DNA of 64,000 nt from Papiliotrema nemorosa (lineage: Eukaryota > Basidiomycota > Tremellomycetes > Tremellales > Rhynchogastremaceae), in the NCBI GenBank assembly GCA_032158125.1, contig JASKOT010000037.1, positions 62,001-126,000 of the forward strand, written 5' to 3'. This document shows, in pieces, positions 9,731 through 21,189 of the stretch (position 1 is the stretch's first letter; every line of letters begins with the position of its first letter). The notes beneath the pieces are model-generated. The model worked only from the letters and a program-made list of their open reading frames with translations. It was not told where the DNA came from and searched no databases. The translations under genes were made by a program, and so were the position numbers.

Positions 9731-12700
9731 ATGCCAGATCCATTGGTCGATCCTCCAGCGTCGACCGCTCATCCCACCCGCGCCGAGACCGACATCGTCG
9801 CCGATGCAGCGAACCACGAGGCTCAAGCGATCCCATCCGGCGTGACATTCCCCGCTCAAGTAGGTCCCATGTCGCTCAATCCCGCAGATGCTGTTACCCC
9901 GCAAACATCTTCGCGGGAGTCGTCGGACCCACCGACAAAAGTCCGCTCACATTCCTCCTCTTCCACATCTACCGCTGCCGAACCAAAGAAGAAACATTTC
10001 TCATTCGGGAGAAAGAAAAAGGATGAAGAGGATAAAAAGTCGAAAGAAAAGGAGGACGAGGCGAACAAGGTTCCCGCTGTGGGGATATTCCAGCTCTACC
10101 GGTTCTCCAAACCTCAGGAGATCATCTTCAACATCATCGGTCTCGTCCTCGCTGCAGCTTCCGGCGCTACTCAGCCGCTCATGACCCTCATTTTCGGTCG
10201 ACTCACAAATGATTTTACCAATTATGGAATTATCGTAGGAGAGATCACAAGCGGGGGCGTCACACCTGAACGAGCGGCATTGTTGCAAGAAGCCAAGGAC
10301 GCACTCAAGACACAGGCGGGACACAACGCCTTGTATCTCATGGCGCTAGGATTGGGCATGTTTGTCACTACCTGGGCGTACATGTTCATCTGGAATACCA
10401 CTGGAGAGCTTAATGCCAAGCGTGTCAGGGAGAGATATCTCCGTGCAACGCTGAGACAAGAGGTGAGAGCCATTGGTCGACCGAGCTGAAGATAGATCGC
10501 CTACTTTGATGATCTTGGAGCTGGAGAAGTGGCTACCCGCATCCAGGCCGACGCCCTCATGTGAGTAGATCACTGCAATCATCTACCCAAGTCACCATTT
10601 CTCCCTGCTACTTCCCACTCATCTTGCTTCTCCTTCTTCTACCGCTTTTTCAGCTGAGTTCAGGTATCAGGAGGGAGTTTCCGAGAAAGTTCCCATCGCC
10701 GTCAGCTTCTTAGCCACGTTCTTCACGGGATACATCCTTGCTCTCGCTCGAGGATGGCGTCTGGCACTGGTTCTTGCCTTTTCGATGTTGCCTTGCATCA
10801 TGATAGGAGGGACCATCATGCAAGTCATGATGAAGAAGTACATTGCCATCACTCTCGAGCAGACTGGAAAAGCTGGAGGTATCGCCGAAGAGGTGATTTC
10901 GAGTATTCGAACAATTCACGCATTCGGAACGTCAAAATCATTGCGAAACAAGTTTGATGATCATATCGAAAAGGTCCGACAAGCGGGTAAGAGGAGTGTT
11001 CGCGGAGAGGCTACTGGTTTGGGCATAATTTGTAAGTCGGTGCGTTGTATATCGCTAATCGTCAGTCTTTGTCGTCTATGCCGCATACGGTGAGTTGGAT
11101 TGAGATATGGCGAAGGTATAGCCGCTAATGGTAGGCTTGGCATTCTACTATGGTGCGATCCTCGTCTATCAAGGCAAGACCAACATCGGTGTTGTCATCA
11201 ACGTCTTCCTTTCCGTCTTGATCGGTTCATTCTCCCTTGCGATGCTGGCTCCCGAGATCCAGTCTATCAACAAAGCTTGCAGTGCCGCTGCAAAGCTGTT
11301 CGCTACCATTGACCGGGTCCCTTCGATTGACTCTGCCGATCCCGGAGGATTGAAGCCGGAGGTCGTTCACGGGACAATCACTTTTGAAAATGTCAAATTC
11401 CACTATCCCTCTCGACCCAATATCCCAATTCTGAAAGGTTTGACAACCGAGTTTGGTGCTGGACAGACGGTCGCGCTGGTCGGTGCGTCCGGATCTGGTA
11501 AATCTACCGTTGTCGCTCTCGTCGAGCGATTCTATGACCCGATCGAGGGATCTGTCAAACTGGATGGTGTCAATATCAAGGATCTGAATCTCAAGTGGCT
11601 CAGACAGCAGATTGGTAAGTAACCCCGAGCCTGATCTGAGTGAAAGGCAAAGCTCACCAGAAGGACTCGTCTCTCAGGAGCCCACGTTGTTCGGGACGAC
11701 CGTCAGGGGAAATGTGGAACACGGTCTAATCGGCTCGAGATGGGAGCACGCCTCGGAGGCGGAAAAGTTTGAACTGGTCAAGAAGGCTTGTATCGATGCG
11801 AACGCGCACGACTTCATCCTCAAACTGCCCAAGGGATACGACACTCATGTTGGAGAAAGGGGAATGCTGCTTTCTGGTGGACAGAAACAACGAGTCGCTA
11901 TCGCTCGGGCGATCGTCTCCGACCCGCGAATCCTCTTACTCGACGAAGCCACTTCAGCACTCGACACTCAGTCCGAGGGTATCGTGCAAGACGCATTGGA
12001 CAAGGCTGCCAAGGGAAGGACAACCATTACTATTGCTCATCGATTATCAACCATCCGAGATGCCGATGTGATCCTCGTCATGGGCGGAGGTGAAATCCTC
12101 GAAAAAGGCAATCACAACTCTCTACTCGCAAATGAAGCTGGACCCTACGCTCAACTCGTCGCCACGCAGAAACTCAACACAGAGGCAAATCCCATGGGCT
12201 TACATTCCACGGAATCAGACGAAGCATTGGCTGTCAAATCGGCTCCCGGATCCCCGGTTACGGAGAAGGGTCCCATGTTGCAACGCGCACTTACAGGTCG
12301 ATCAGTTGCTAGCGCCGCTATGGAGAGGCTCAAAGCCGAGCACGACGCCGATGAGGAGAAGAACAAAGCCACTTTCAAGTGGAGCCTTTATTGGCGTTTG
12401 CTTAAGATGAACAAGGAGAAGAAATGGCTCTACATCGTTGGAACTATCGGTGCCATGGCTTCCGGAATGGTGTACCCCGCTCTGTCCATTTTGTTCGGAT
12501 CAGCTTTGACCGATTTCCAGATTCAAGATCGAGATGACCTGAAATCGTCACTTCAGCGCAAAGCGTAGGTGCTCAATTGGTCCTCTTGCGAGTGGAGGCT
12601 GACCTACAGCCTGTGGTACTTCATCTCCGCGATTTTCGCTGCTATCGCAATTACTTTCCAGATCTTCTGTTATTCGGGAAGTGGCTGGGAACTTACGGCG

Positions 12701-14366
12701 AAATTACGAAAGCTGCAGTTCGGCGCTGTCATCCGGCATGATATCTCGTGGTTTGACGAGGAGAAGAACTCTGTAAGTCCTGGGCTACCAAAAGTCAGAC
12801 TGACATTAGACTGGTGCCGTTACGTCTGACTTGTCGGAGCAGCCTCAACGAATTCAAGGCCTGTTTGGCACAACCATGGGATCAATCATACAGTCGTTGA
12901 CCACACTGGTGGGCGGTTGCATCATTGGTCTCTGCTATGGTCCCCTCTTGGCGCTCGTCGGTATTGCTTGTATTCCGCTCCTCGTGTCCAGTGGATATAT
13001 CCGACTCCGAGTGGTCGTTCTCAAAGATCAGAAGCTCAAGGATGTTCACGCAGAGTCGGCTCAACTGGCTTCTGAGGCTACTAGTGCCGTGAGGACCGTC
13101 GCGTCTTTGACTCGGGAGGACGAAATGGATCGAATCTACTCTCAAGCGCTCAAAGGACCGCTTCAGAAATCAATGTGAGTGGAGGCATGGCGCACACGAC
13201 GGAACTCTGATAGTAGTCGGGGCTCAATCAAATCGCAAGCTTTGTATGCCGCCAGTCAGGGTATCTCTTTCCTCATTATCGCTCTGGTCTTCTATGTTGG
13301 GGCTCTATGGATTATCTCCGGCAGGTATAGTACTTCGGAATTCTTCACTGTTTTGACCGCCGTTGTAAGTCGACCTTCGGCCAAAACTCCCTGTTCTCCG
13401 TTGACAAATTAGATTTTTGCGTCGATTCAAGCCGGAAACGTGTTCAACTTTGTACCCGATGCGTCGAAGACCAATGTCGCTGCGGCCCATGTGTTCCGTC
13501 TGCTCGACTACGAACCCGTCGTCGATGCTCTCTCCACCGAAGGCATCCACCTGGATGCGGAAAAGGTTTCGGGTCATGTCCGCATCGAGAACGTACATTT
13601 CCGATATCCTACCCGACCCGATGTCCGAGTATTGCGAGAGCTCAATCTCGACGTGCCAGCAGGTACATATGTCGCCTTGGTCGGTCCCTCCGGTTGCGGT
13701 AAATCGACCACTATCCAGCTGTTTGAGCGGTTCTATGACCCTCTGGTCGGTCGAGTTACACTCGATGGCGTGGACATCAAGGAGTTGAATATTGCCAGTT
13801 ATCGGTCCAATTTGGCTCTGGTGTCGCAAGAACCCACCCTCTATGCTGGCTCGATCCGCTTCAACATTTTGATCGGATCGAGTAAACCGATTGAAGAAGT
13901 CACCGAGGATGAGCTCATTGCTGCTTGCAAGGATGCCAACATTTACGACTTTATCACTTCTCTTCCTGATGGATTCAACACTGAAGTCGGTGGAAAAGGT
14001 GTGCTCTTCAAACCATCATCCTTTTGATGTACTGATTGTATAGGTACCCAATTATCGGGAGGTCAAAAGCAACGAATCGCTATCGCTCGAGCTCTGATCC
14101 GAAACCCCAAGGTCTTACTACTCGACGAAGCAACCTCGGCGCTTGATTCTCAATCGGAACGAGTCGTCCAAGACGCATTGGACAAAGCTGCGAAAGGTCG
14201 AACAACCATCGCTATCGCTCATCGGTTGTCTACCATTCAAAAGGCAGATATCATCTACTGTTTCGCCGAGGGCAAGGTGGCTGAAAAGGGGACTCATGCG
14301 GAGCTCCTGGCCAAACGAGGGGCATACTACGAATTGGTTCAGATGCAGAATCTGTCCAAGCAATAG
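9731..14366 (+). CDS. Full-size ABCB (MDR/P-glycoprotein-type) transporter
   Basis: About eleven exons encode a TMD-NBD-TMD-NBD exporter of roughly 1,350-1,400 aa. A ~120-residue hydrophilic N-terminus (Ser-rich, then a Lys/Glu run) precedes the first membrane domain ([20 protein letters not shown]). NBD1 has Walker [14 protein letters not shown], signature [15 protein letters not shown] and Walker [16 protein letters not shown]2 has [28 protein letters not shown] and [12 protein letters not shown]. Both sites have the catalytic Glu, so both should hydrolyse ATP. An acidic linker joins the halves (near 12200-12400). An intron at 12565-12609 restores [15 protein letters not shown]. Family members sit in the plasma membrane and export hydrophobic drugs or lipopeptides; the substrate here cannot be read from sequence. 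Confidence 0.93.
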
Positions 14367-14837
14367 AGAGAGATCAAGCTGTATCAGGTATTGTCATGGC
14401 TGTCGATGTGAAGGGTAATAAAGATAATGTATACTAGATGCACTGCTTAGTAGTAGCACTTCATGGAGACGTCTCTTGCATCGTCCACACACGCACATGA
14501 CCGCGCTGACTACTATGGCAACCCCACTTATCGCTTGCTCACACGCATGCATGGGCTGGATCTACTAAGCGATCACTTGAACTGATCAGCATCGCTCGAG
14601 AAGAGTCACGTGTTCGAGGCGCGTGTGGCGGTTAACGGGGGTGCAAGATCCGCCCGGCAATCATATAACTAAGCGCTCGACGAGATGGGTGGTATATCTC
14701 ACTCCTTTGATCATTGGGATCGACCCTCTATCAACTCGACCAGCGCTCAGCTCACTGACAAGCTCATTCGCATCTCTCACTCAAGCGCTCACTGGCATAT
14801 CTAGAACTCGCAACAAAAAGCAGCGTGATCATTCACC
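14367..14837. other. Intergenic, ALDH promoter region
   Basis: About 470 bp between the ABC transporter stop and the aldehyde dehydrogenase ATG. It holds the transporter 3' end and the ALDH promoter; a pyrimidine-rich tract near 14730-14800 lies just upstream of the ATG. No gene, tRNA or repeat was seen. Confidence 0.4.
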
Positions 14838-17119
14838 ATGTTTGCCCGCAGAACGACAATTACCATGGCTCGAACTATCCTCTCCAGGCGTTCCCTCTCT
14901 ACCCGAGCATCTCGAATCCTTTCAGCTGTCGGGCTACCGACAGATGGCTCGCCCATTGACGGGGTGTACGATGGACAGTGGAAGGGATCGGGACCTCAAC
15001 TGGTGTCTAGATGCCCGGCTACAGGCGAAGTGTTGGGTACAGTGAACGGTGTAGGTCTTTTTCAGAGGATCATTCGAGTCTGTGCTGAGTTCAAGGGATC
15101 AGAGGAAGAGACGAGAAGAGCGATTGAAGCTGCCAAAGAAGCTGGAAGGAAAGTTAGGGATATGCCAGCTCCAAAACGAGGAGAGCTGGTTCGACAGATT
15201 AGGGAAGCTTTGGCGGAAAAAGTCAACGAGCTCGGTGATCTAGTCAGTCTGGAGATGGGAAAGATCAAGAGTGAGGGTAAAGGAGAGGTGCAAGAGGTGA
15301 GTATTCTACAATGACCCATGTCAACAGCGCTGACGACCAGTTTGTGGATATCGTGAGTTGACTGTCATTGGGGAGCAACATGATTAATGTCAGTGCGACT
15401 ATGCTACGGGACTCTCGAGGTCAATGGCTGGTCGAATACTTCCCTCCGAGCGACCTCAACATGTCATCTACGAGAGTGAGCCTGAGAATCGATCAATCCT
15501 GGCTCGTCTTGGCTGACTGCCAGTTCCCAACCCGCTAGGTGTTGTCGGAATCTTGTCTGCCTTCAATTTCCCGGTGAGTCGGCTTCTTTACGATTTCTAG
15601 ATAGACGCGCTGATGCAAACAGGTGGCCGTGTATGGATGGTATGTCTATTATCGACGATTGTCCTCCCTCTGACCTCATAGGAACCTGTCGATAGCGCTC
15701 GTTGCAGGGTGAGCTCCTTTGCTTCCGACCTTGTACTTCCCGTCTGACCCATAGTAACTCTACAATCTGGAAGCCTGCACCATCTACCCCTCTGTAGGCC
15801 AGCCTCTCCGGCGCCCGCGAGGTAGTTCTGACAGTAGTTAGTGTCTCAATAGCCACGACAAAACTCATCGCCCCTATTCTGGAACGAAACGGTTTACCAG
15901 GTGCTGCTGCTTCCCTGGTTTGCGGGGGAGTCGAGGCCGGAAAGGAGATTGTTGGAAGTCGTGACATCGAGCTTGGTACGTATGGCTCATACCTTATGCT
16001 GCTCAAAAGACTCATCGGCAGTCAGCTTTACTGGATCTGAGAGGGTGGGCAAAGAGGTCGGAAAGGCTGTTCAAGATCGATTCGGAAAGCCTTTGTTGGA
16101 GCTGGGAGGAAACAATGGTGAGTCACTCTCAAGATCGCTCTAGCTTAGCTTATCGCAGCTGTCATTGTCGACAAGGATGCAGATCTCGATCTCGCTCTGC
16201 AGGCTGTTCTCTTCGCGGCTGTAGGGACTGCGTAAGTAGCGCACATCCGCAGCCGATTCCATACTGATGCCTAGTGGGCAAAGGTGCACATCCACTCGAC
16301 GATTGTATCTCCACAGCTCGATCGCGGACACTTTCTTGTCCCGTCTGATACCCATGTACGACAGTGCCAAGTTGCGAGTCGGTGACCCTTTGGACCCAAA
16401 CACTCTCCTTGGACCATTGCACAACCCGGCCGCAAGGGATATCTACATGAAGACATTGAACGGTATCAAATCGCGAGGAGGAAAGGTCTTGACGGCTCGA
16501 GAAGGCCCTATCGAGGATGTGTCCGGGTTTGAAGAGGGCAAGGGTGGAAACTACGTCTGGCCGATAGTGATACAGCCGAAGAAGGATGACCCTAGCTGGA
16601 AGGAAGAGTAAGTCCGAAAATTCTCTTAGCTGACTTGCGCGCTGATGCCAGAACCTTCGCTCCGATCTTGCAGGTGGCCACATTCGAAACCCTCGAGGAG
16701 GCAATCAAGTGAGTCTCACATTGCACTTTTCGGACATCTCACTCATTCCACCAGGTTGAACAATGACGTCCCACAAGGCCTCTCATCGTCCTTGTTCACC
16801 AACTCGCTGGACGCTATGGGCAAATGGCTCGGACCAGAAGGATCTGACTGCGGTATCACCAATGTGAGTATCCTGGATCAAATTTCGGGCCTCGGCTAAT
16901 CTCAGATCAACGTAGGGTCGTCAGGCGCAGAGATCGGTGCTGCTTTCGGAGGGTGAGTTGAAGGATGGATAGCTTAGCTGACGTCCCAGAAACAAATCGA
17001 CAGGTTGGGGTCGAGAATCTGGTGGGGATGCTTGGCATCAATATGTCCGATGGTCAGCTGCCACGGTCAATTACTCGGGCAAGCTCCATCTTGCCCAGGG
17101 AGTCAGCTTTTCCAGCTAG
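14838..17119 (+). CDS. Aldehyde dehydrogenase, ALDH7 (antiquitin) type, mitochondrial
   Basis: A heavily split gene (about ten introns). The first ~30 residues are Arg/Ser-rich without acids ([20 protein letters not shown]), a typical mitochondrial presequence. The mature part runs through [99 protein letters not shown] (catalytic Glu), [20 protein letters not shown] (catalytic Cys), [19 protein letters not shown] and [20 protein letters not shown]. The C-terminus is [29 protein letters not shown] and LLELGGNNA fit the ALDH7 subfamily, whose animal and plant members oxidise alpha-aminoadipic semialdehyde and stress aldehydes. The internal ATG at about 14865 could give a shorter cytosolic form. 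Confidence 0.88.
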
Positions 17120-17566
17120 TCTCCCTGGCTCTGAGATGCTGCTTAAGTCTTCGCATGTAACGAGACTAACAAGCATGAGTTCATGCGTGCAGACTTCTCT
17201 GATGACTACTTGGATATTATTTGCAGGAAGGGAGGAGGGGTATGCACGATTAGGCTGAATTTTCAAATACGTTTGTCACGCTCTTTCCACACCTATCCCG
17301 CCTCAACATGCACGAGCTTGTCACACGTTTGAATGCGTTTCAGGGGAGTGGCACATACAAAGGGACACATGAAGGTAAAATAGTAGAAGGGCAATTCATA
17401 CGCGTCGCAGGTCCACTCCGCTTGTGCGATCAGACGAGATGCGTCTTTGAAAGGATGCAGGCTGTGGTCACCCTTCCTTCTTGCTACAAAATGCGAAGTA
17501 GGGCAGGGTGATCCCATTCTCACTCCCCACTTTCGCCTATAACCCACTCGTACCGCACAGTACATC
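17120..17566. other. Intergenic, upstream of the P1-P5 array
   Basis: About 450 bp with no supported gene. It carries the ALDH 3' region and the promoter of the first array gene; a pyrimidine-rich stretch precedes the ATG at 17567. Confidence 0.4.
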
Positions 17567-18673
17567 ATGAGCTACCAGACCCAACAAGCATCGGGTGCTC
17601 CTGACCCAGATCGCTCATTCCCTTCTATTAATCTTCCAACCGGTTATCACGGTCAGCTTCCTGAGCATCCAATCCAGTTCCCTTTCCCAGACAACGGATC
17701 CCTTTCGCAATTCGTGGGCTACACAGAATCGAGTCCCGAAATGTCATTCAGCAACCAGAGTCCCTTCTCCTCATATAATATGATGGGCCAGAATCTCGGG
17801 AGCCATCCCCCATCCATCGATGGCAGCCTGCACCGTGGCCAAGGCACTTACAGCCGCGATGGCAGCTTGATTGTTCCCAATACGGGGTACGGTCATCACA
17901 GATCCGGTTCCTCGGGATCTGGGTCTGGCAAGCAGACGCGAAAAACAAACATTTTCGAACGTCTCTCGAATATCGAAGACAAGTGGGATGTCTTCAAGGG
18001 CAAAGTAGGGGTCAAGGACCCTAAAGTTTTCAATGAGTTCTCTGGCCATTTGACCAGGACGATGGCCTGTTGGTCAGGTATCCCCAATCCGCCTTTGCTC
18101 ACTTCTGGTGGCGAATCCCAGCAAGAAGTGACCATTGGAAAAGCTGAGAGCCTTTTCCTACGCCACATGTGCAGCTTGGTTGTTAGTCTCGCTCGATGCG
18201 AGAATCAGTTGATCAATGAATATGACCAGGGGGCGGTCGACAACCAGTCATTCTTTGAGCAATTCCAAACGCTCGTCGAATTTGGTTCTCATCTACAAGG
18301 CATCCAGTCCTTCCTCATGGGGACTGACTCTGCAGATGACTTTGATACATACCCCCACAGACGACGTAAGATGGCTCGTACATCAAATGCCTCCCTCTCC
18401 GCCGGCTCAGCCCTGACTGGAACACAGATGACTGGTGGTCGGGAACACTCCTCTGCCGAGATCCTGTCAAATCCCGATCAGGCTGAATCGAACACGGGAG
18501 GAAACAGGCGAAGGAACAGAAAGACGAAATCTTGCACGTCTTGCAGAAAGTTCAAGCAGAAATGCGAACAAAGCAAGACCTCAAACGCTTGCAAAAGATG
18601 TGAATCTCAAGGAAGACCCAAAGCTTCCGAATGTGACATACCGCAGAGGCCCGAATCAGCGAGTCAGGCATGA
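17567..18673 (+). CDS. Array paralog P1: helical domain plus C-terminal Zn2Cys6 cluster
   Basis: Intronless, 368 aa. Residues 1-130 are disordered (Ser/Gly/Gln/Pro/His-rich). Residues ~130-260 form the helical domain shared by the array (IFERLSNIEDKWDVFKGKVG ... LVVSLARCENQLINEYDQG ... LVEFGSHLQGIQSFLMG). A basic segment (RRRNRKTK) leads into a cysteine cluster at ~325-355 spaced C-x2-C-x6-C-x8-C-x2-C-x10-C, matching a Zn(II)2Cys6 DNA-binding motif apart from a long last spacer. The cluster is followed by only about a dozen residues. Canonical Zn2Cys6 regulators carry the cluster near the N-terminus, so the order is reversed. A nuclear DNA-binding regulator is inferred; targets are unknown. 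It is the first of five same-strand paralogs. Confidence 0.8.
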   Translation: MSYQTQQASGAPDPDRSFPSINLPTGYHGQLPEHPIQFPFPDNGSLSQFVGYTESSPEMSFSNQSPFSSYNMMGQNLGSHPPSIDGSLHRGQGTYSRDGSLIVPNTGYGHHRSGSSGSGSGKQTRKTNIFERLSNIEDKWDVFKGKVGVKDPKVFNEFSGHLTRTMACWSGIPNPPLLTSGGESQQEVTIGKAESLFLRHMCSLVVSLARCENQLINEYDQGAVDNQSFFEQFQTLVEFGSHLQGIQSFLMGTDSADDFDTYPHRRRKMARTSNASLSAGSALTGTQMTGGREHSSAEILSNPDQAESNTGGNRRRNRKTKSCTSCRKFKQKCEQSKTSNACKRCESQGRPKASECDIPQRPESASQA

Positions 18674-19295
18674 CGAAACAAGGACTTGAGGTCGCTGCAT
18701 CAGTATTTGTGGTGGAAAGTAAGGTAAGGGGATATGAGACTTATGGTTAACACATGGCAACCACTATGCATTGCGAGAATAGGATCGAAGATGCGAGAAT
18801 TCTGACCGACGATGAGCGGCACCATTCGTCTCAGAATGTTTGCGGCTCCGCGTCCACGCTGCTTGACTGGTAGCGCGGTTTGATGAAACGAGATTCTTTT
18901 TCTCGCTCGACACCCTTATTCACACTCATGCTTTGTGCTGCAGCTGAGAATCTCTGCTGGCCGACTACTTCAAATGTGTTTGGCGAGGGAGATTTGCCTT
19001 CTGACTTGACATGAATCGAAGGCCCACCCGCACTTTGTCGCTTTGAACATCTCGAGGCAAAAAGGAGGGAGAGGACCCGGTGGGGGAAGGTCTGAGGGCA
19101 CATGCAGATGAGCGTCGACTCCGCGTGAGACGTCATTCAAGGTGGTACAGTGAAAGGTTTGCACCGATCATTCGCAAGGGCACTGTCGCACATCCTACTT
19201 ATGTACGGTACAAGAGAAGACTATGTCCTCAATATCTTGCTTCCCCCTCGCCTCGAGGGATCTCATCTATATTCTGACCGTACTGTAGGAATCCG
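18674..19295. other. Intergenic between P1 and P2
   Basis: About 620 bp without a supported gene or recognisable element. It should contain the P1 terminator and P2 promoter. Confidence 0.4.
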
Positions 19296-20234
19296 ATGAG
19301 TGGTTACACACCTCCGTCTGAGCATGAGCCTGGTGATACTCCTCCCCCTGAATACAGTGACGTTGGACACTCTGGATATCACGTGGTGGTGACAGGCGAC
19401 GACGATGACGCAGCATTTGCATGGAGTCATAGCCCGAGCTTGAATTCGCGACCTGTAACTCCGCATCAGATTGATTTCGTGAATCTACCTGCGGAACCGA
19501 AATTGAAACAGTCCGACTTTCGCGAGTCTCGACGAGGAAGCACAAGCAGCTTGGACGGTGGTCCTGTGGCGCACTATACAGGAGTAAGGGCTCGCCTGGA
19601 GAGCGGGAACCGCAGCCGGGCGGCCAGTCTGACTGTCCCTCCACGAACCCACCGACGGACTTCCTCGGTCGGGTCGAATTCCGGGCTTGGACCTGAATGT
19701 GGCACGAGCAGGCGGAATTATGCCATTCTCGCATCTCTCTCTGATATCATGACCACTTGGAGCCACTTTATCGCGTCTGCTCCTGTATTGGAGGTGACCA
19801 CAGACCCAGAGAGCTTTACCAAAGTGGCGAAGGAAGCTTTGGAGCATTGCGAGAGCATGCCAGAGCAATCCGTGCTGAACGAAGTTGACCGTGCAGGACA
19901 AGAGGGTGCTACGCGCGATCTTGAATTTACGCTTCTGTATACCGCCAAGCTGAAGAGTGCCCTGTCTCGAGCGCAAGGTCGACTGGTCGAGATGCGCCCT
20001 AACCATCGACCGGAAGACCTTAACCTAGCTCAGCATTTCTATTCAATATGGAAGATTGAGGGACAAATGAAGCGACTGGAGGGGCTGGTCATCGGACTCG
20101 GGACTTCGGTAGACTTTGACGATATACATGATGATTCCAATGAGTCTATGGGCTCATACGCTGGTTCCGATGCAAGCCGAAGAAACAGTTCTGTCACCTG
20201 GTCCACCCCAGCTGATCTACCGAGTCACCGCTGA
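19296..20234 (+). CDS. Array paralog P2: helical domain, no zinc cluster
   Basis: Intronless, 312 aa. The N-terminal ~140 residues are disordered and Ser/Pro/Arg-rich, starting MSGYTPPSEHEPGDTPPPEY, with an acidic GDDDDAAF patch. The region ~145-275 matches the array domain in layout: an opening helix with a conserved Trp (ILASLSDIMTTWSHFIASAP), a middle helix (FTLLYTAKLKSALSRAQGRL) and a last helix (YSIWKIEGQMKRLEGLVIGL). The tail is Ser/Asp-rich and ends without any cysteine cluster; translating the downstream DNA does not reveal a convincing one. It may be a DNA-binding-deficient partner of P1/P4/P5, or a diverged copy that lost the cluster. Paralogy with P4/P5 is weaker than between P4 and P5. 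Confidence 0.7.
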   Translation: MSGYTPPSEHEPGDTPPPEYSDVGHSGYHVVVTGDDDDAAFAWSHSPSLNSRPVTPHQIDFVNLPAEPKLKQSDFRESRRGSTSSLDGGPVAHYTGVRARLESGNRSRAASLTVPPRTHRRTSSVGSNSGLGPECGTSRRNYAILASLSDIMTTWSHFIASAPVLEVTTDPESFTKVAKEALEHCESMPEQSVLNEVDRAGQEGATRDLEFTLLYTAKLKSALSRAQGRLVEMRPNHRPEDLNLAQHFYSIWKIEGQMKRLEGLVIGLGTSVDFDDIHDDSNESMGSYAGSDASRRNSSVTWSTPADLPSHR

Positions 20235-21189
20235 TCATTTGACTGTGGGACCAGGTGCCACAACATCTTGCATATACACTATGAGGGGAGCTAGGAGCTA
20301 CGATGAATCGTAGCGAGTGCGAAGGAACAAGTTGACTGAGACAGAAAGGTGAGAGGAGTCGAAGCTGTTGATCGAACTACATTCATGCAGAGGACCTCAC
20401 ATGGCTTCTTAAGACATTTCGATACAATTTTTGGCTAGCCTTCCATAGCATGCACCCAGTGTCGACAAGGCGGAAAAGGGCAACCGATGCTCCAAGCCCC
20501 GCATGCGTCCTTGTCAGAAGTTGTTTTACAGTCTAACTGAAAATCTTGTGGCGTACTCGAGTACTGTGCTCGAGCCAATCGGTGCCACGTACTATACTTC
20601 GTGACTCTCCATTTCACCGACACCGACGTTGCCTCAATGGCGAGCATGCGGTTGAGCCGACCTTTCCAGGCCAATGATCACTAAAAGTCAAAACGCCAGC
20701 GCCCGGCAGAACGCCTCGTAAGTCGCCAGGGGAAGCCAGGGACGGAGAGACAAGTGTACAAATTGTGCACCGTGTAGTGAAAATCCTTATACAGGTGTGC
20801 CTTTGAAACATGTCGGGGAAACGGTGCGGGCAAGCACAAGGCGACAGTTCGGTAAAGGATGGTCTGGCTGATCACATATTGTACATGTACATTACGTATA
20901 TATCGCCGAGTTGGGCATCGATGTCACCTTGTGGTTGGACACAAATACGGGATAGATCTCAAAGGAACATCCTTCTACCCTTTGATGTCCTGTGTGCCAT
21001 TCACCAGTCTCATTCGCTGGAGAGCGAGATAGACCCCATCGAGGCATCGTACTTGATTTTTGCCTCGTCCGCGATACTGTTCCGACTGAGCACTTCACAA
21101 CCCATTACGAACCTTTCTGACAGTCTCTGCCTATCACACGATACCACCATCTCAGGTTGCAATTTTTTGATCGTCATATATCTCTCAAG
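20235..21189. other. Intergenic between P2 and P3
   Basis: About 950 bp, unusually long for this window. Short open frames exist on both strands, but none shows coding character or family similarity. It could hold regulatory DNA or a decayed sequence. Confidence 0.4.

Noticed and set aside
6783..17119. A secondary-metabolite gene cluster (dioxygenase, exporter, aldehyde dehydrogenase)
   Set aside because: There is no PKS, NRPS, terpene synthase or other core enzyme, and the ALDH is a conserved mitochondrial type.
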